Under the pieces are notes generated by a model, which saw nothing but the letters and a program-made list of their open reading frames with translations, was not told the origin of the DNA and searched no databases. Below, piece by piece: positions 25,893 through 34,745 of a stretch of DNA of 64,000 nt. The stretch is taken from NCBI RefSeq assembly GCF_000283655.1, contig NC_016587.1, positions 372,001 to 436,000 on the forward strand, given 5' to 3'. Every line of letters starts with the position of its first letter. The first letter of the stretch is position 1. Source of the stretch: Azospirillum lipoferum 4B (GTDB lineage Bacteria; Pseudomonadota; Alphaproteobacteria; Azospirillales; Azospirillaceae). Made by a program: the position numbers and the translations under genes.

Positions 25893-27271
25893 ACGGCCTC
25901 CAGCCGGGCGGCGCGGGCGGCCGGCGCAGGCGACGGGCCGAGATGGATGCGGCCGGACTCGTTCGGCACGCTCCAGGGCCGGCGCAGGCCGCCCAGCGCC
26001 TCCGCCACCGCCAGCCCCGCCTGCACGCCGTCCTCATGGAACCCGGCGCCGAAATAGGAGCCGGCGAACCAGGTCCGCCGTTGGCCCTGAAGGGTCCACA
26101 GCCGCTTCTGTGCCGCAAGCGCCTCCATCCCGAAGATGGGGTGGTCGTAGAGGACGCTGCGCAGGATGCTGCCCTCGCGCGGCGGATGCGACGGGTTCAG
26201 CGTGACGAACAGGTCGCGCTCCCGCGGCAGGAAGCCCTGCAGCCGGTTCATCCAATAGGTGACGCAGACGGCGTCGCCATCCTTGCCGCCGTCGCTCTGC
26301 CGGCTGAGGTAGTTCCAGCTCGACCACACGGCGCGGCGTTTCGGCATCAGGGCGGCATCGGTGTGCAGGATGGCGAGGTTGCGCTCGTAGCCGAAGGCGC
26401 CCAGCAGATGCCGTTCCTCCTCGCCCGCATCCTCCAGCAGGGCGAGCGCCTGATCGGCGTGGGTGGCGATCACGACATGGTCGTGGGCGCGGACGGCGCC
26501 GCGGCGGTCGCGCACCAGGACGCGCCCCTCCTCTCGGGCGATCCCCTCCACCGCACAGTTCAGGCGCAGCGCGCCGGGCATGTCCAGCAGGATGCGGTCG
26601 ACATAGCTGCGGCTGCCGCCCTCCACCGTGCGCCAGAGCGGTCGGCCCTTGATCTTCAGCAGGCCATGGTTGTCGCAGAAGCGGATGAAGGCGGCGGCCG
26701 GATGGTCGCGCATCGCCTCGGCCGGGCTCGACCAGATGGCGGCGGCCATCGGCAGCAGATGGTCGCGGACGAAGGCGTCGGAATAGCCGCCGCGGTCCAG
26801 CACCTCGCCCAGCGTCAGCGTCTCCGCCAGGGGATCGGACAGCAGCGCCGGCGCCTCGCGGTAGAAGCGCAGCAGGTCGGCCAGCATCCGCCAGAAACGC
26901 GGGCGCAGCAGGTTGCTCTTCTGGGCGAACAGCGTGCCCAGCGAGCTGCCGGCATATTCCACCCGCCCGCCGTCGAGCGAGGCGGCGAAGCTCATGTCGG
27001 TGGCACGGGTCCGCACGCCCAGCCGGTCGAACAGCGCCACCAGATTGGGATAGCAGGGCTCGTTGTAGACGATGAAGCCGGTATCGACCGGGCCGGCACC
27101 GTCGGCCTCCACCGTGTTGGCATGGCCGCCCGGCCGGTCCTCCTTCTCGTAAAGCGTGACGCGGTGCGCCTTCGACAGCAGCCAGGCCGCCGACAGCCCG
27201 GCGATGCCGGCGCCGATCACGGCGATGTCGAGCGGACCCGATGGCGGAAGGGCGGGTTCGGAAAGCGGCAT
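25889..27271 (-). CDS. FAD-dependent oxidoreductase (amine-oxidase/desaturase type)
   Basis: A 460-residue flavoprotein with an N-terminal Rossmann motif (IAVIGAGIAGLSAAWLLS, GxGxxG at 20-25) and GGHANTV after the FAD-binding acidic residue. The start at 27271 removes a non-conserved upstream stretch and follows AGAAGG. This protein type precedes DUF1365 and Cfa in many alphaproteobacteria; a relative in Rhodobacter sphaeroides (UfaD) desaturates a methylated acyl chain. It heads the four-gene operon and has a sigmaE-type promoter at 27353-27381. Confidence 0.88.
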   Translation of the reverse strand: MPLSEPALPPSGPLDIAVIGAGIAGLSAAWLLSKAHRVTLYEKEDRPGGHANTVEADGAGPVDTGFIVYNEPCYPNLVALFDRLGVRTRATDMSFAASLDGGRVEYAGSSLGTLFAQKSNLLRPRFWRMLADLLRFYREAPALLSDPLAETLTLGEVLDRGGYSDAFVRDHLLPMAAAIWSSPAEAMRDHPAAAFIRFCDNHGLLKIKGRPLWRTVEGGSRSYVDRILLDMPGALRLNCAVEGIAREEGRVLVRDRRGAVRAHDHVVIATHADQALALLEDAGEEERHLLGAFGYERNLAILHTDAALMPKRRAVWSSWNYLSRQSDGGKDGDAVCVTYWMNRLQGFLPRERDLFVTLNPSHPPREGSILRSVLYDHPIFGMEALAAQKRLWTLQGQRRTWFAGSYFGAGFHEDGVQAGLAVAEALGGLRRPWSVPNESGRIHLGPSPAPAARAARLEAV

Positions 27272-27352
27272 GGCGGACGGCCCTTCTCGGGGTCTTGGGC
27301 GTGATCGGGACCGGACCCCATTCGAAATGGGTAGCTCCGGCGCGAATGATCC

Positions 27353-27381
27353 AGATACGGCTGCCGGCCGCGGTTGGATCA
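27353..27381 (-). promoter_or_regulatory. sigmaE-type promoter of the flavoprotein-Cfa operon
   Basis: On the minus strand, TGATCC (27381-27376), a 17-nt spacer, then GTATCT (27358-27353), ~80 nt upstream of the start at 27271. It is back to back with the rpoE promoter and has the same -35 and spacing. Confidence 0.7.
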
Positions 27382-27453
27382 TGCCACGCTCGCGCTTTCC
27401 GGCGCTCCGGTCGAGTGGACGAAACGCGCATCGACAAATGTCTCACGGGGCGG

Positions 27454-27482
27454 TGATCCGAAGCGGGAGCGTTGGCGTATCC
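27454..27482 (+). promoter_or_regulatory. sigmaE-type promoter of rpoE-chrR
   Basis: TGATCC (27454-27459), a 17-nt spacer, GTATCC (27477-27482). The first ATG of rpoE is at 27488, about where transcription should begin. The message is therefore either leaderless or translated from a later non-ATG start. It implies autoregulation. Confidence 0.7.
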
Positions 27483-27487
27483 TGGCC

Positions 27488-28147
27488 ATGATCGCACCGC
27501 TGGCCTCACTTCTCTCGCATGCCACCGGCCCGGACCGGACCAGGACCGGGCCAGCCCGGCACCTGCCTGCCCGGCCTCCCGCCCGATGTCCGGACGATGC
27601 GCTGGCGGCGCGGCTGTCGGAGGATCTGGTCGCCGTGGCCTCCGGCGACCGGGCGGCCTTCGCCCGGCTGTTCGGCCACTTCGCCCCGCGGGTGAAGGCC
27701 TACATGCTGAAGCTGGGCATGCCGGCCCAGCGGGCGGAGGATCTGGCGCAGGACACCATGCTGTCGGTGTGGCGCAAGGCCTCGCTCTACGACCCGGCGA
27801 AGGCGGAGGCGGCGACCTGGGTCTTCACCATCGCGCGCAACCTGCGCATCGACGCGCTGCGCCGCGAACGCCACCCGGAGGTGTCGGACGACGAGTTGCT
27901 GGAGCATGAGGACGACCGCCCACGCGCCGACGAGCTGCTGGACGGCGACCGCCGCGCCAGCCGCCTGCGCGGCGCGCTGGCCTCGCTGACTCCGGAACAG
28001 GCGGAGGTGGTTCAGCTGTCCTTCTTCGCCGACCTCGCCCACCCGGCAATCGCCGAACGGCTGGATGTGCCGCTGGGCACAGTGAAATCGCGCCTGCGTC
28101 TGGCCATGGCCAAGATCCGCAAGGCGCTGGGAGACGACGACCGATGA
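27488..28147 (+). CDS. rpoE: ECF RNA polymerase sigma factor (RpoE/ECF11-like)
   Basis: A 219-residue ECF sigma factor. Region 2 covers AFARLFGHFAPRVKAYMLK to NLRIDALRRER, and region 4 covers LTPEQAEVVQLSFF and VPLGTVKSRLRLAM. The HFAPRVKAYMLKLG segment matches the RpoE group that pairs with ChrR in the singlet-oxygen response. The first ~35 residues are extra and Pro/Arg-rich, so the true start may be later. It overlaps chrR by four bases. Confidence 0.9.
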   Translation: MIAPLASLLSHATGPDRTRTGPARHLPARPPARCPDDALAARLSEDLVAVASGDRAAFARLFGHFAPRVKAYMLKLGMPAQRAEDLAQDTMLSVWRKASLYDPAKAEAATWVFTIARNLRIDALRRERHPEVSDDELLEHEDDRPRADELLDGDRRASRLRGALASLTPEQAEVVQLSFFADLAHPAIAERLDVPLGTVKSRLRLAMAKIRKALGDDDR

Positions 28148-28884
28148 CCGCCCGCCAACCCACCTCTGCCCAAGCCGTCCTGCCGAACCACCATCCCAGC
28201 GACGCTCTGCTGGTGGCATACGGAGCCGGCAGCCTTGCGGAAGGGCTGTCGCTGGCGGTCGCCGTCCATCTCGCCCACTGCCCCGACTGCCGCGCCGCCC
28301 TGGCGGAGGTGGAGGCGCTGGGCGGAGCCCTGCTGGAGGAGTTGCCGCCCTCTCCGCTCGAAAGCCTGTCGCTGTCGGCCACGCTGGCCCGCCTGGATCT
28401 GGAGGAGGCCCCCGTCAACCCGTGCAAGGCCGGACGGGCTTCCGCGCAGTGGGGCAGCCGCCGGCCGGCCCGTCCGGGGCCGCGGGACGGCACGGCTCTT
28501 CCGGCACCGCTGCGGCCCTATGTGCCCCGGGCGGCCGAACTGGACGGGCTGTCATGGCAGCGTCTGGCGCCCGGCGTCCGGCGGGTGGAACTGATGCCGC
28601 GCAGCGCGGCGGGCGGTGCCGCCCAGCTTCTGCGCATCGCCCCCGGCACCGCCCTGCCCCACCATGGCCATGGCGGGCTGGAGCTGACCGTGGTGCTGAG
28701 CGGCCATTTCGCCGATGAACTCGGCCGCTACGGTCCCGGCGATCTGGCCGAGGTCGACGGGGATACCGACCACCAGCCCATCGCCGACAGCCATCGCGAC
28801 TGTATCTGCCTGATCGCGACCGATGCGCCCCTGCGCTTCACCGGGCTGATGGGGCGGCTGATGCAGCCCTTCATCGGGCTTTAG
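28144..28884 (+). CDS. chrR: ChrR family zinc anti-sigma factor with cupin domain
   Basis: A 246-residue anti-sigma factor. The N-terminal zinc domain has His16/His17 and H-x3-C-x2-C at His42-Cys46-Cys49... written in full as HLAHCPDC (42-49), matching the ChrR anti-sigma motif. The C-terminal cupin has HHGHGGLE (173-180) with Glu180 and His210 as probable metal ligands. It sequesters the sigma factor until singlet oxygen or organic peroxide destabilises it. The stop codon TAG lies at the edge of the hairpin repeat at 28882-28985. Confidence 0.92.
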   Translation: MTARQPTSAQAVLPNHHPSDALLVAYGAGSLAEGLSLAVAVHLAHCPDCRAALAEVEALGGALLEELPPSPLESLSLSATLARLDLEEAPVNPCKAGRASAQWGSRRPARPGPRDGTALPAPLRPYVPRAAELDGLSWQRLAPGVRRVELMPRSAAGGAAQLLRIAPGTALPHHGHGGLELTVVLSGHFADELGRYGPGDLAEVDGDTDHQPIADSHRDCICLIATDAPLRFTGLMGRLMQPFIGL

Positions 28885-28985
28885 ATCGGATCGCGTAAAA
28901 TCGGAATCGATTTGGAGCGTGAATCCGATCGCCAAACATAAAGCTACAGCGTCGTGCGTTTCATATTAAACGCACGACGCTGTAG
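28882..28985. repeat. Hairpin repeat B, copy 1
   Basis: A 104-bp element beginning TAGATCGGATCGCGTAAAATC and ending in a perfect 18-bp stem (28944-28961 with 28968-28985; arm CTACAGCGTCGTGCGTTT) with a 6-nt loop. It also contains an internal inverted pair, CGGAATCGATT...GAATCCG. A near-identical copy is at 40329-40434. It may terminate chrR transcription. Confidence 0.85.
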
Positions 28986-28997
28986 AGAGGCGCCCCC

Positions 28998-31082
28998 TCA
29001 CGCCACCGCTTCCAGCGGCGTCAGGCCGCGGGTCAGCCGTTCGACCTCGCGGTCGAAGGCCGCCTGATCGGCGTCCGACAGGTCGAACTTCACATGCAGG
29101 CGGCCCTGCTCGCTGGATTTGATGCGGGCGGCGAGCGGCCGGGAAACCCCATCGATGCGCAGCACCAGCGGCGCACCGGCCGGCCGGTCGGGAGCGCCGG
29201 TCAGCATGGCGCCGCCCGATGACAGGTTGGCGACGATGGCGCGGACAGGTGGCGTGCCGGCGCTCTCGACCGTGCAGCCGATCGACACGGCGAAGCGCGG
29301 GCGCTGGCGGCGGTCGACGTCGGTGGTGGCGGTGCGGACGACACGGATCAGCACGTTGCGCAGCGTGTCGATGCCTCCGGCCACGTCGACGGCGACGGTC
29401 CGCACCTCGCCGGCGCGGTCCTGGGTGGAACTCGCCTCGGCGGACACGCGGCGGATGCGCAGCGACACCTCCTTCGCGGCCTCGCTCGTCTGGCCGACGG
29501 ACCGGGCGATCTCGTGGGTCGCCGCCGCCTGCTCCTCCACCGCCGCCGCGATGGAGGAGGAGATGCCGGCGACCTCGTCGATGGTCTCCGACACCTCGCC
29601 GACGGCACCGACGGCCGACGCCGTCACCGCCTCCACCTCCGCGATCAGCGAGCCGATCTCCTCGGTGGAGCGCGCGGTCTGGCTGGCGAGGTTCTTCACC
29701 TCGTTGGCGACGACGGCGAAGCCGCGCCCGGCTTCGCCGGCCCGTGCCGCCTCGATGGTGGCGTTCAGCGCCAGCAGGTTGGTCTGGCTGGCGATGTCGC
29801 CGATCAGCCGGGCGACGGCACCGATGCGCTCCACCGAGGCCGACAACCGTTCGATGGTGGAGCGGGCGAGACCGGCACGGTCCACCGCCCGGCCGGTGAC
29901 CTCGGCTGCGGTGGATACCTGCATCCCGATGTCGGCGATGGCGGCCGACAGCTCCTCCGTCGCCGCGGCGACGGCTTCGGCATTGCTCAGCGCCTGCTGG
30001 GCCGCAGCCGCGACGGTCTGGGCATTGTCGCTGACCTGCACCGCCGATTCGGCCATCGCGCCGGCATTGGTGCTCATGCGGGAGGTGCGCTCCGCCACAT
30101 GGTCGACGGCGACGCGGGTCTCCTGCTCCACCTTCTCCGCCATCGCCTCCAGCGCATGGCGCCGATCCTCCTCGCCGCGGCGGCGGGTCTCCTCCTGCTC
30201 GGCACGCAGCCGGGCGTTCTCCTGCGCGCTCTGCTGGAAGACACGCACGGTGTCGGCCATGTGGCCGATCTCGTCCCGGCGTTCCGTCAGCCCGATCTCC
30301 ACATCCAGGGTGCCGCCGGCAAGCGCCACCATGGCGCGCCGCAGCCGCTCCATCGGCCGGATCATCGCCGCCTCCAGGAACACCACGCAGGCGGACGCCA
30401 TCACCAGGATGGTCAGGCCGGCGCCGATCAGCGTCAGGCGCAGCCCGTCCGCGGTCGCCCGCACCTGCTCGATGTCGGCGGTCAGCTCCGTCAACCGGTC
30501 GGAACTGACGGCGACCACGCTGGCGCCCAGCGCCTCCAGCCTGGCGCCCATCGTCTCGGCGACGCTGTCGAACTGTCCCATCATCGGATTGCCGGCCGCC
30601 GGCCCGCCGGCGACATAGGCCTTTGCCATGCGCTGGCCCATCTCATAGAAGGGTCCGAAGGCGGTGCGGGTCTTCTCGATCTCCGCGACCACCTGCGGAA
30701 GCTCCAGCTCGCGCGCCAGATCGGCGGCCCTGGCGGTGTGCTCCCCGAAGCGGCGGGCAAAGTCGGCCGCCTTCGCCTCGCCGTCGTCCAGGCCGTCCAG
30801 CCCGCGCGTGGCCGACAGGTCGGTCAGCCATTGCTGGGTCTGCACCACGTCGTACCGGATCTCGGCCACCAGCGATACGAGCGGTATGACCCGGCCGACC
30901 ACGTCGCCGGTTTCACGCTGGACGTCGGACAGATGCTCGGTCTGCAATCCCATGTCGCGCATGGTGAGGACCGAGGACAAGCCGACCGCGGCGAACACGA
31001 ACACCGCGACCGCCACAACCTTCGCCCGGATTGAAATGACGTGGAGAATATTTCCGGCAGCGACCATGATCTGGCACTTCAT
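28998..31082 (-). CDS. Methyl-accepting chemotaxis protein with C-terminal PilZ domain
   Basis: A 694-residue chemoreceptor: an N-terminal membrane helix ([19 protein letters not shown]), a periplasmic helical sensor, a second helix ([20 protein letters not shown]), HAMP, then the signalling domain with the hairpin tip around [24 protein letters not shown]. From residue 591 the PilZ domain has RRQRPR and NLSSGGAML, the c-di-GMP-binding R-x3-R and (D/N)xSxxG signatures. It resembles Azospirillum Tlp1, which links chemotaxis to c-di-GMP. It is transcribed in the same direction as the upstream hybrid kinase. Confidence 0.93.
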   Translation of the reverse strand: MKCQIMVAAGNILHVISIRAKVVAVAVFVFAAVGLSSVLTMRDMGLQTEHLSDVQRETGDVVGRVIPLVSLVAEIRYDVVQTQQWLTDLSATRGLDGLDDGEAKAADFARRFGEHTARAADLARELELPQVVAEIEKTRTAFGPFYEMGQRMAKAYVAGGPAAGNPMMGQFDSVAETMGARLEALGASVVAVSSDRLTELTADIEQVRATADGLRLTLIGAGLTILVMASACVVFLEAAMIRPMERLRRAMVALAGGTLDVEIGLTERRDEIGHMADTVRVFQQSAQENARLRAEQEETRRRGEEDRRHALEAMAEKVEQETRVAVDHVAERTSRMSTNAGAMAESAVQVSDNAQTVAAAAQQALSNAEAVAAATEELSAAIADIGMQVSTAAEVTGRAVDRAGLARSTIERLSASVERIGAVARLIGDIASQTNLLALNATIEAARAGEAGRGFAVVANEVKNLASQTARSTEEIGSLIAEVEAVTASAVGAVGEVSETIDEVAGISSSIAAAVEEQAAATHEIARSVGQTSEAAKEVSLRIRRVSAEASSTQDRAGEVRTVAVDVAGGIDTLRNVLIRVVRTATTDVDRRQRPRFAVSIGCTVESAGTPPVRAIVANLSSGGAMLTGAPDRPAGAPLVLRIDGVSRPLAARIKSSEQGRLHVKFDLSDADQAAFDREVERLTRGLTPLEAVA

Positions 31083-31265
31083 ACGTTAAGAGTACAAACG
31101 ATTTACGTCATTCAACGTATGAGCACTCTAAACCGTTTCGCCACATTCGTCACGGCAAACAATTGAAATTGCGTGAACCTTGCGCCGATCGACCGACATT
31201 ACTCTCGGGTTGTTTGATATCCGCGATCGGGCAACAAAAATCCTGGCCGATTGCCTTTCGTTGCC

Positions 31266-34200
31266 TCAAACCATCTCGATCCGGCTTTCGGGGCTTTCCG
31301 CAGGCTGCGGGCGCGACGTCAGCGCCTCATTGGTGGCGGCGGCGACCTCCCCCAGCGCCTCGAACAGCGGGTCGTCGGGCGGGCAGGAGGCGGACGACTG
31401 CAGCCGCTGCTCCAACAGCGAGGCAAGCCGGCTCAGGCGGACGGCGCCGATGTTGGCTGCCGTCCCCTTCAGCATGTGGGCGATGCGTGGAAGCTGGGCA
31501 GGGGAATTGCCGGGTGCATCTCCCGCCGCGCCCTGCCCGGCCAGCCGGTTGGCTTCCCGGATCGCGGCGATGCTGTCATCCACCGTCTGCCGGAATGCGC
31601 TCACCGTTCTCGTCCAGGTCTCGTCGCCGATCACCGCGCGCAGGGACTCCGCCTGCCCGGCGTCGAGAAGCGGTGCGGTCCGCCACAGTTCGGCACCCGC
31701 CGGAGCCGGTGCCGGAACCGGCGACGGGCGCGTCGGCGCGGGGCCGGACTCCCACGCTTGCGCGTTCGAAGACGGCTGCTGCGGACCGGCGGCGCCGGTG
31801 CCGGATGGCTCCGTCCGGGACGCCGACACGCTGCTCAGTATCTCGAACAGGTCGGCCGAAACGATGGGCTTGGTCAGGTAGGCGGTCATGCCGGCGGCGA
31901 GATACTCGGCACGGTGGCCCGGCATGACGTTGCCGGTCAGCGCCACGATGGGCAGGCGGGATGCCGGACCGGGCATGGCACGGATATGGCGGGTGGCGGT
32001 GACTCCGTCCATCACCGGCATCTGCACGTCCATCAGCACCAGATCGAACCGGTCCTCCTCCACCAGCCGCACGGCCTGCAGACCGTCCTCCACCGCCGTC
32101 ACCCGGTGGCCGCCCCGGCGCAGCATGGTGACGACGATGTCGCGGTTGATCTCGTTGTCCTCGGCCACCAGCACGCGCAGGCCGCCGGTCTCCTCCGTCC
32201 CCGGCCCGCCCTTTGGCGCCCCTTGCGGCGCCCCCTGCGGCGCCGCTTCCGGAGCGCAAGGCGCGGTCGGAACGTCGTCGCACGGGTCGGCGGCCGGTTC
32301 GCAGCACACGGTGAACCAGAAGGTGCTGCCCTTGCCCTCGGCGCTGACGACACCGATCCGCCCGCCCATCAGCGTCACCAGCTCGCGGCTGATCGCCAGC
32401 CCCAGCCCGGTTCCGCCGAAGCGCCGGGTGGTGGAGCTGTCGCCCTGGGTGAAGCGGCGGAACAGGGTCGGCTGTACATCCTCCGGAATGCCGATGCCGG
32501 TATCGGCCACATCGAACCGCAGGAAGAAACTGTGGCCGGGCACGGCCTCCCCCTCCAGCCCGACCCGCACGGCGACACCGCGGCGCTGGGTGAATTTCAG
32601 CGCGTTGCCGACCAGATTGACCAGCACCTGCCGGATGCGCCGCAGGTCGGCGCGCACGCGGTCCGGCACCGCCGGAGCCACCTCCCGCGTCAGGATCAGG
32701 CCGCGTCCGCCGGCCGTCGGTTCCAAGAGGTCGATGCAGTCGCGCATCACCGCGCGCAGTTCGAAATCCACCGGTTCGACCTCCGCCTTGCCCGCCTCCA
32801 GCTTGGACAGGTCGAGGATGTCGTCGATGATCTGCAGCAGCGCCTTGCCCGACCGGTTGGCGACGTCCAGGAGCTGGCGCTGCTCCTCGTCCAGGTTGGG
32901 GCCGTCCACCAGGGCGAGCGCGCCCAGGACACCGTTCATCGGCGTGCGGATCTCGTGGCTCATGGTGGCCAGGAACTCGCCCTTGGCGCGGTTGGCCTGG
33001 TCGGCTGCCTCCTTGGCGCGGCGCAGGCTGGCCTCGATCTCGCGCTGGGCGGTGACGTCGCGGAGCGCGCCGGTGACATAGCGGCGGTCCCCTTCCCGCC
33101 AGCCGGCCAGCGACGCCTCCAGCGGGAACTCGCTGCCGTCCTTGCGCCGCCCGGTCAGCTCCCGCACCTCCGACCGCGGGGTGTCGCCGCCGCCGTCGCG
33201 ATATGTGGCCAGCAGCCCGTCATGGACCGCGCCGACCGCGGCCGGCATCAGCCGGGTCATCGGCCCCCCCAATACCTCCGCCGCCCGGTAGCCGAACAGC
33301 CGCTCCGCCGCCCGGTTGAAGGCATCGACGGTGCCGTGCTCGTCGATGGTGACGATGGGCTGGCCGACCGCCTCGAACATGGCGCGATAGCGCGCCTCGC
33401 TGGAGGCAAGCCGGTTGGCGGCCGTCTCCCGTTCTGTGATGTCGGTGGCGGAGCCGCGATAACCCTGGAATTCACCGCGCCTGTCGAAGATCGGCCGGCC
33501 GCTGACACTGAAGTAACGCGGCCCGGCCGCCGTCATCACCCGGTAGCGGAAGTTCCGGAACGGCTCCCGCCGCTCCATGACGCGGCGATGCTCCTCCCAT
33601 TTGGCGGCATCCCCCGTCTCGCGCAGGGCGACATCCTCCCGCCGCAGGCCGAGGGGCAGAGAGCCGTTGGCGATATGGGGGACCAGCGGACCGGCCAGGC
33701 CGGAGAAGCGCAGATCCGCATCCATCTCCCAGAACCAGTCGGAAGCCGTCTCCGCCTGGTCGCGGAACCGCTCCTCGCTTTGGGCGAGGCGGCGGGCGAG
33801 TGCGGTGAGCCGCGCCGTCTGCCGCGTCGCCAGCAGCGCCAGCCCGATCAGGCCGACGCTGCAGACCGCGGCTCCCAGCAGATAGATCCGTTGCCGCCGC
33901 CGGGTATCGGCCATGAAGGACGCTTCGTCGAAGGCGGTCGTGACGATCAGCGGATAGGTGGATAGGGTGCGGTAGGATTGCAGGCGCAGAATGCCGTCGA
34001 TCGTGCTGACGGTGCGCAGGAAGCCGGTGGGCTGGCTGCGCGCCATGGCGAGCGTCGCCGAATCGCTCACATCGCGGCCGATGATGCGGTCGTTCATCAG
34101 GGAGCGGGCGCGCAATATGCCGTCCGTGCCGATGATCGCCACGGCACCGTTCGGGCCGACGTCCAACTCCTCCAGCGAGCGGCTGAAATAGAAGGGATCC

Positions 34201-34745
34201 ATCGACGCGACCAGCACGCCGGCGAAGCCGCCGTCCGAGCGGTCGATGCGGCGTGTCAGCTGGATCGACCATTTGCCGGACGCCCGGCCGAAAACCGGCT
34301 TTCCGATGAACAGGCCGGCGTTGGGATTGTTGGCGTGAACGCGGAAATGCTCGCGGTCGGCCAGATGGACGCGGGCGGGGGCGTCCTCCACGCTGGTGTA
34401 GGTGAGGTCGCCATGTTCGTCGATGATCGCGAGCTGGACCAGGATCGCCGAACGCTCCACCGCCTGCCGCAGCATCTGGGAAACGCCCTGGCTCCAGACA
34501 TCGCCATGCTCGCGGAAGTCGTCGATCAGGAACAGCAGGATCTGGTCGGCCTCGGCGATGGTCCTGCTCGCCTGCTCGGCCACGACGCGGGCAAGATTGC
34601 CGCCGTCGCGCTCGGCCCGCTCCATGGCCTCGGCATCGTCGTAATGGACGAGCATCAGGGCCGCTGCCCACAGGCCGGCGGCGATCACCAGGGTCGCCGC
34701 CCAGATAGCGGCGATGAAGCCATGCTGCTGAAGCCGCCCCGCCAT
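31266..34745 (-). CDS. Hybrid sensor histidine kinase with receiver and Hpt domains
   Basis: A 1159-residue multidomain kinase: an N-terminal helix, a periplasmic dCache/PDC-like sensor, a second helix (RIYLLGAAVCSVGLIGLALL), two PAS domains, HisKA with MSHEIRTPMNG (His ~597), HATPase with DTGIGIPED and GTGLGLAIS, a receiver with LVLMDVQMP (Asp ~903), and an Hpt domain with HMLKGTAANIGAV (His ~1090). It therefore holds a full phosphorelay. Start 34745 overlaps the preceding stop by one base, so it is coupled to the degenerate kinase gene. Confidence 0.93.
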   Translation of the reverse strand: MAGRLQQHGFIAAIWAATLVIAAGLWAAALMLVHYDDAEAMERAERDGGNLARVVAEQASRTIAEADQILLFLIDDFREHGDVWSQGVSQMLRQAVERSAILVQLAIIDEHGDLTYTSVEDAPARVHLADREHFRVHANNPNAGLFIGKPVFGRASGKWSIQLTRRIDRSDGGFAGVLVASMDPFYFSRSLEELDVGPNGAVAIIGTDGILRARSLMNDRIIGRDVSDSATLAMARSQPTGFLRTVSTIDGILRLQSYRTLSTYPLIVTTAFDEASFMADTRRRQRIYLLGAAVCSVGLIGLALLATRQTARLTALARRLAQSEERFRDQAETASDWFWEMDADLRFSGLAGPLVPHIANGSLPLGLRREDVALRETGDAAKWEEHRRVMERREPFRNFRYRVMTAAGPRYFSVSGRPIFDRRGEFQGYRGSATDITERETAANRLASSEARYRAMFEAVGQPIVTIDEHGTVDAFNRAAERLFGYRAAEVLGGPMTRLMPAAVGAVHDGLLATYRDGGGDTPRSEVRELTGRRKDGSEFPLEASLAGWREGDRRYVTGALRDVTAQREIEASLRRAKEAADQANRAKGEFLATMSHEIRTPMNGVLGALALVDGPNLDEEQRQLLDVANRSGKALLQIIDDILDLSKLEAGKAEVEPVDFELRAVMRDCIDLLEPTAGGRGLILTREVAPAVPDRVRADLRRIRQVLVNLVGNALKFTQRRGVAVRVGLEGEAVPGHSFFLRFDVADTGIGIPEDVQPTLFRRFTQGDSSTTRRFGGTGLGLAISRELVTLMGGRIGVVSAEGKGSTFWFTVCCEPAADPCDDVPTAPCAPEAAPQGAPQGAPKGGPGTEETGGLRVLVAEDNEINRDIVVTMLRRGGHRVTAVEDGLQAVRLVEEDRFDLVLMDVQMPVMDGVTATRHIRAMPGPASRLPIVALTGNVMPGHRAEYLAAGMTAYLTKPIVSADLFEILSSVSASRTEPSGTGAAGPQQPSSNAQAWESGPAPTRPSPVPAPAPAGAELWRTAPLLDAGQAESLRAVIGDETWTRTVSAFRQTVDDSIAAIREANRLAGQGAAGDAPGNSPAQLPRIAHMLKGTAANIGAVRLSRLASLLEQRLQSSASCPPDDPLFEALGEVAAATNEALTSRPQPAESPESRIEMV

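Noticed and set aside
28552-28935. Short minus-strand ORF beginning MAIGFTLQ, and the matching one starting at 40382
   Set aside because: The shared N-terminus is only the translation of hairpin repeat B, and the rest is antisense to chrR or the HD-GYP gene.
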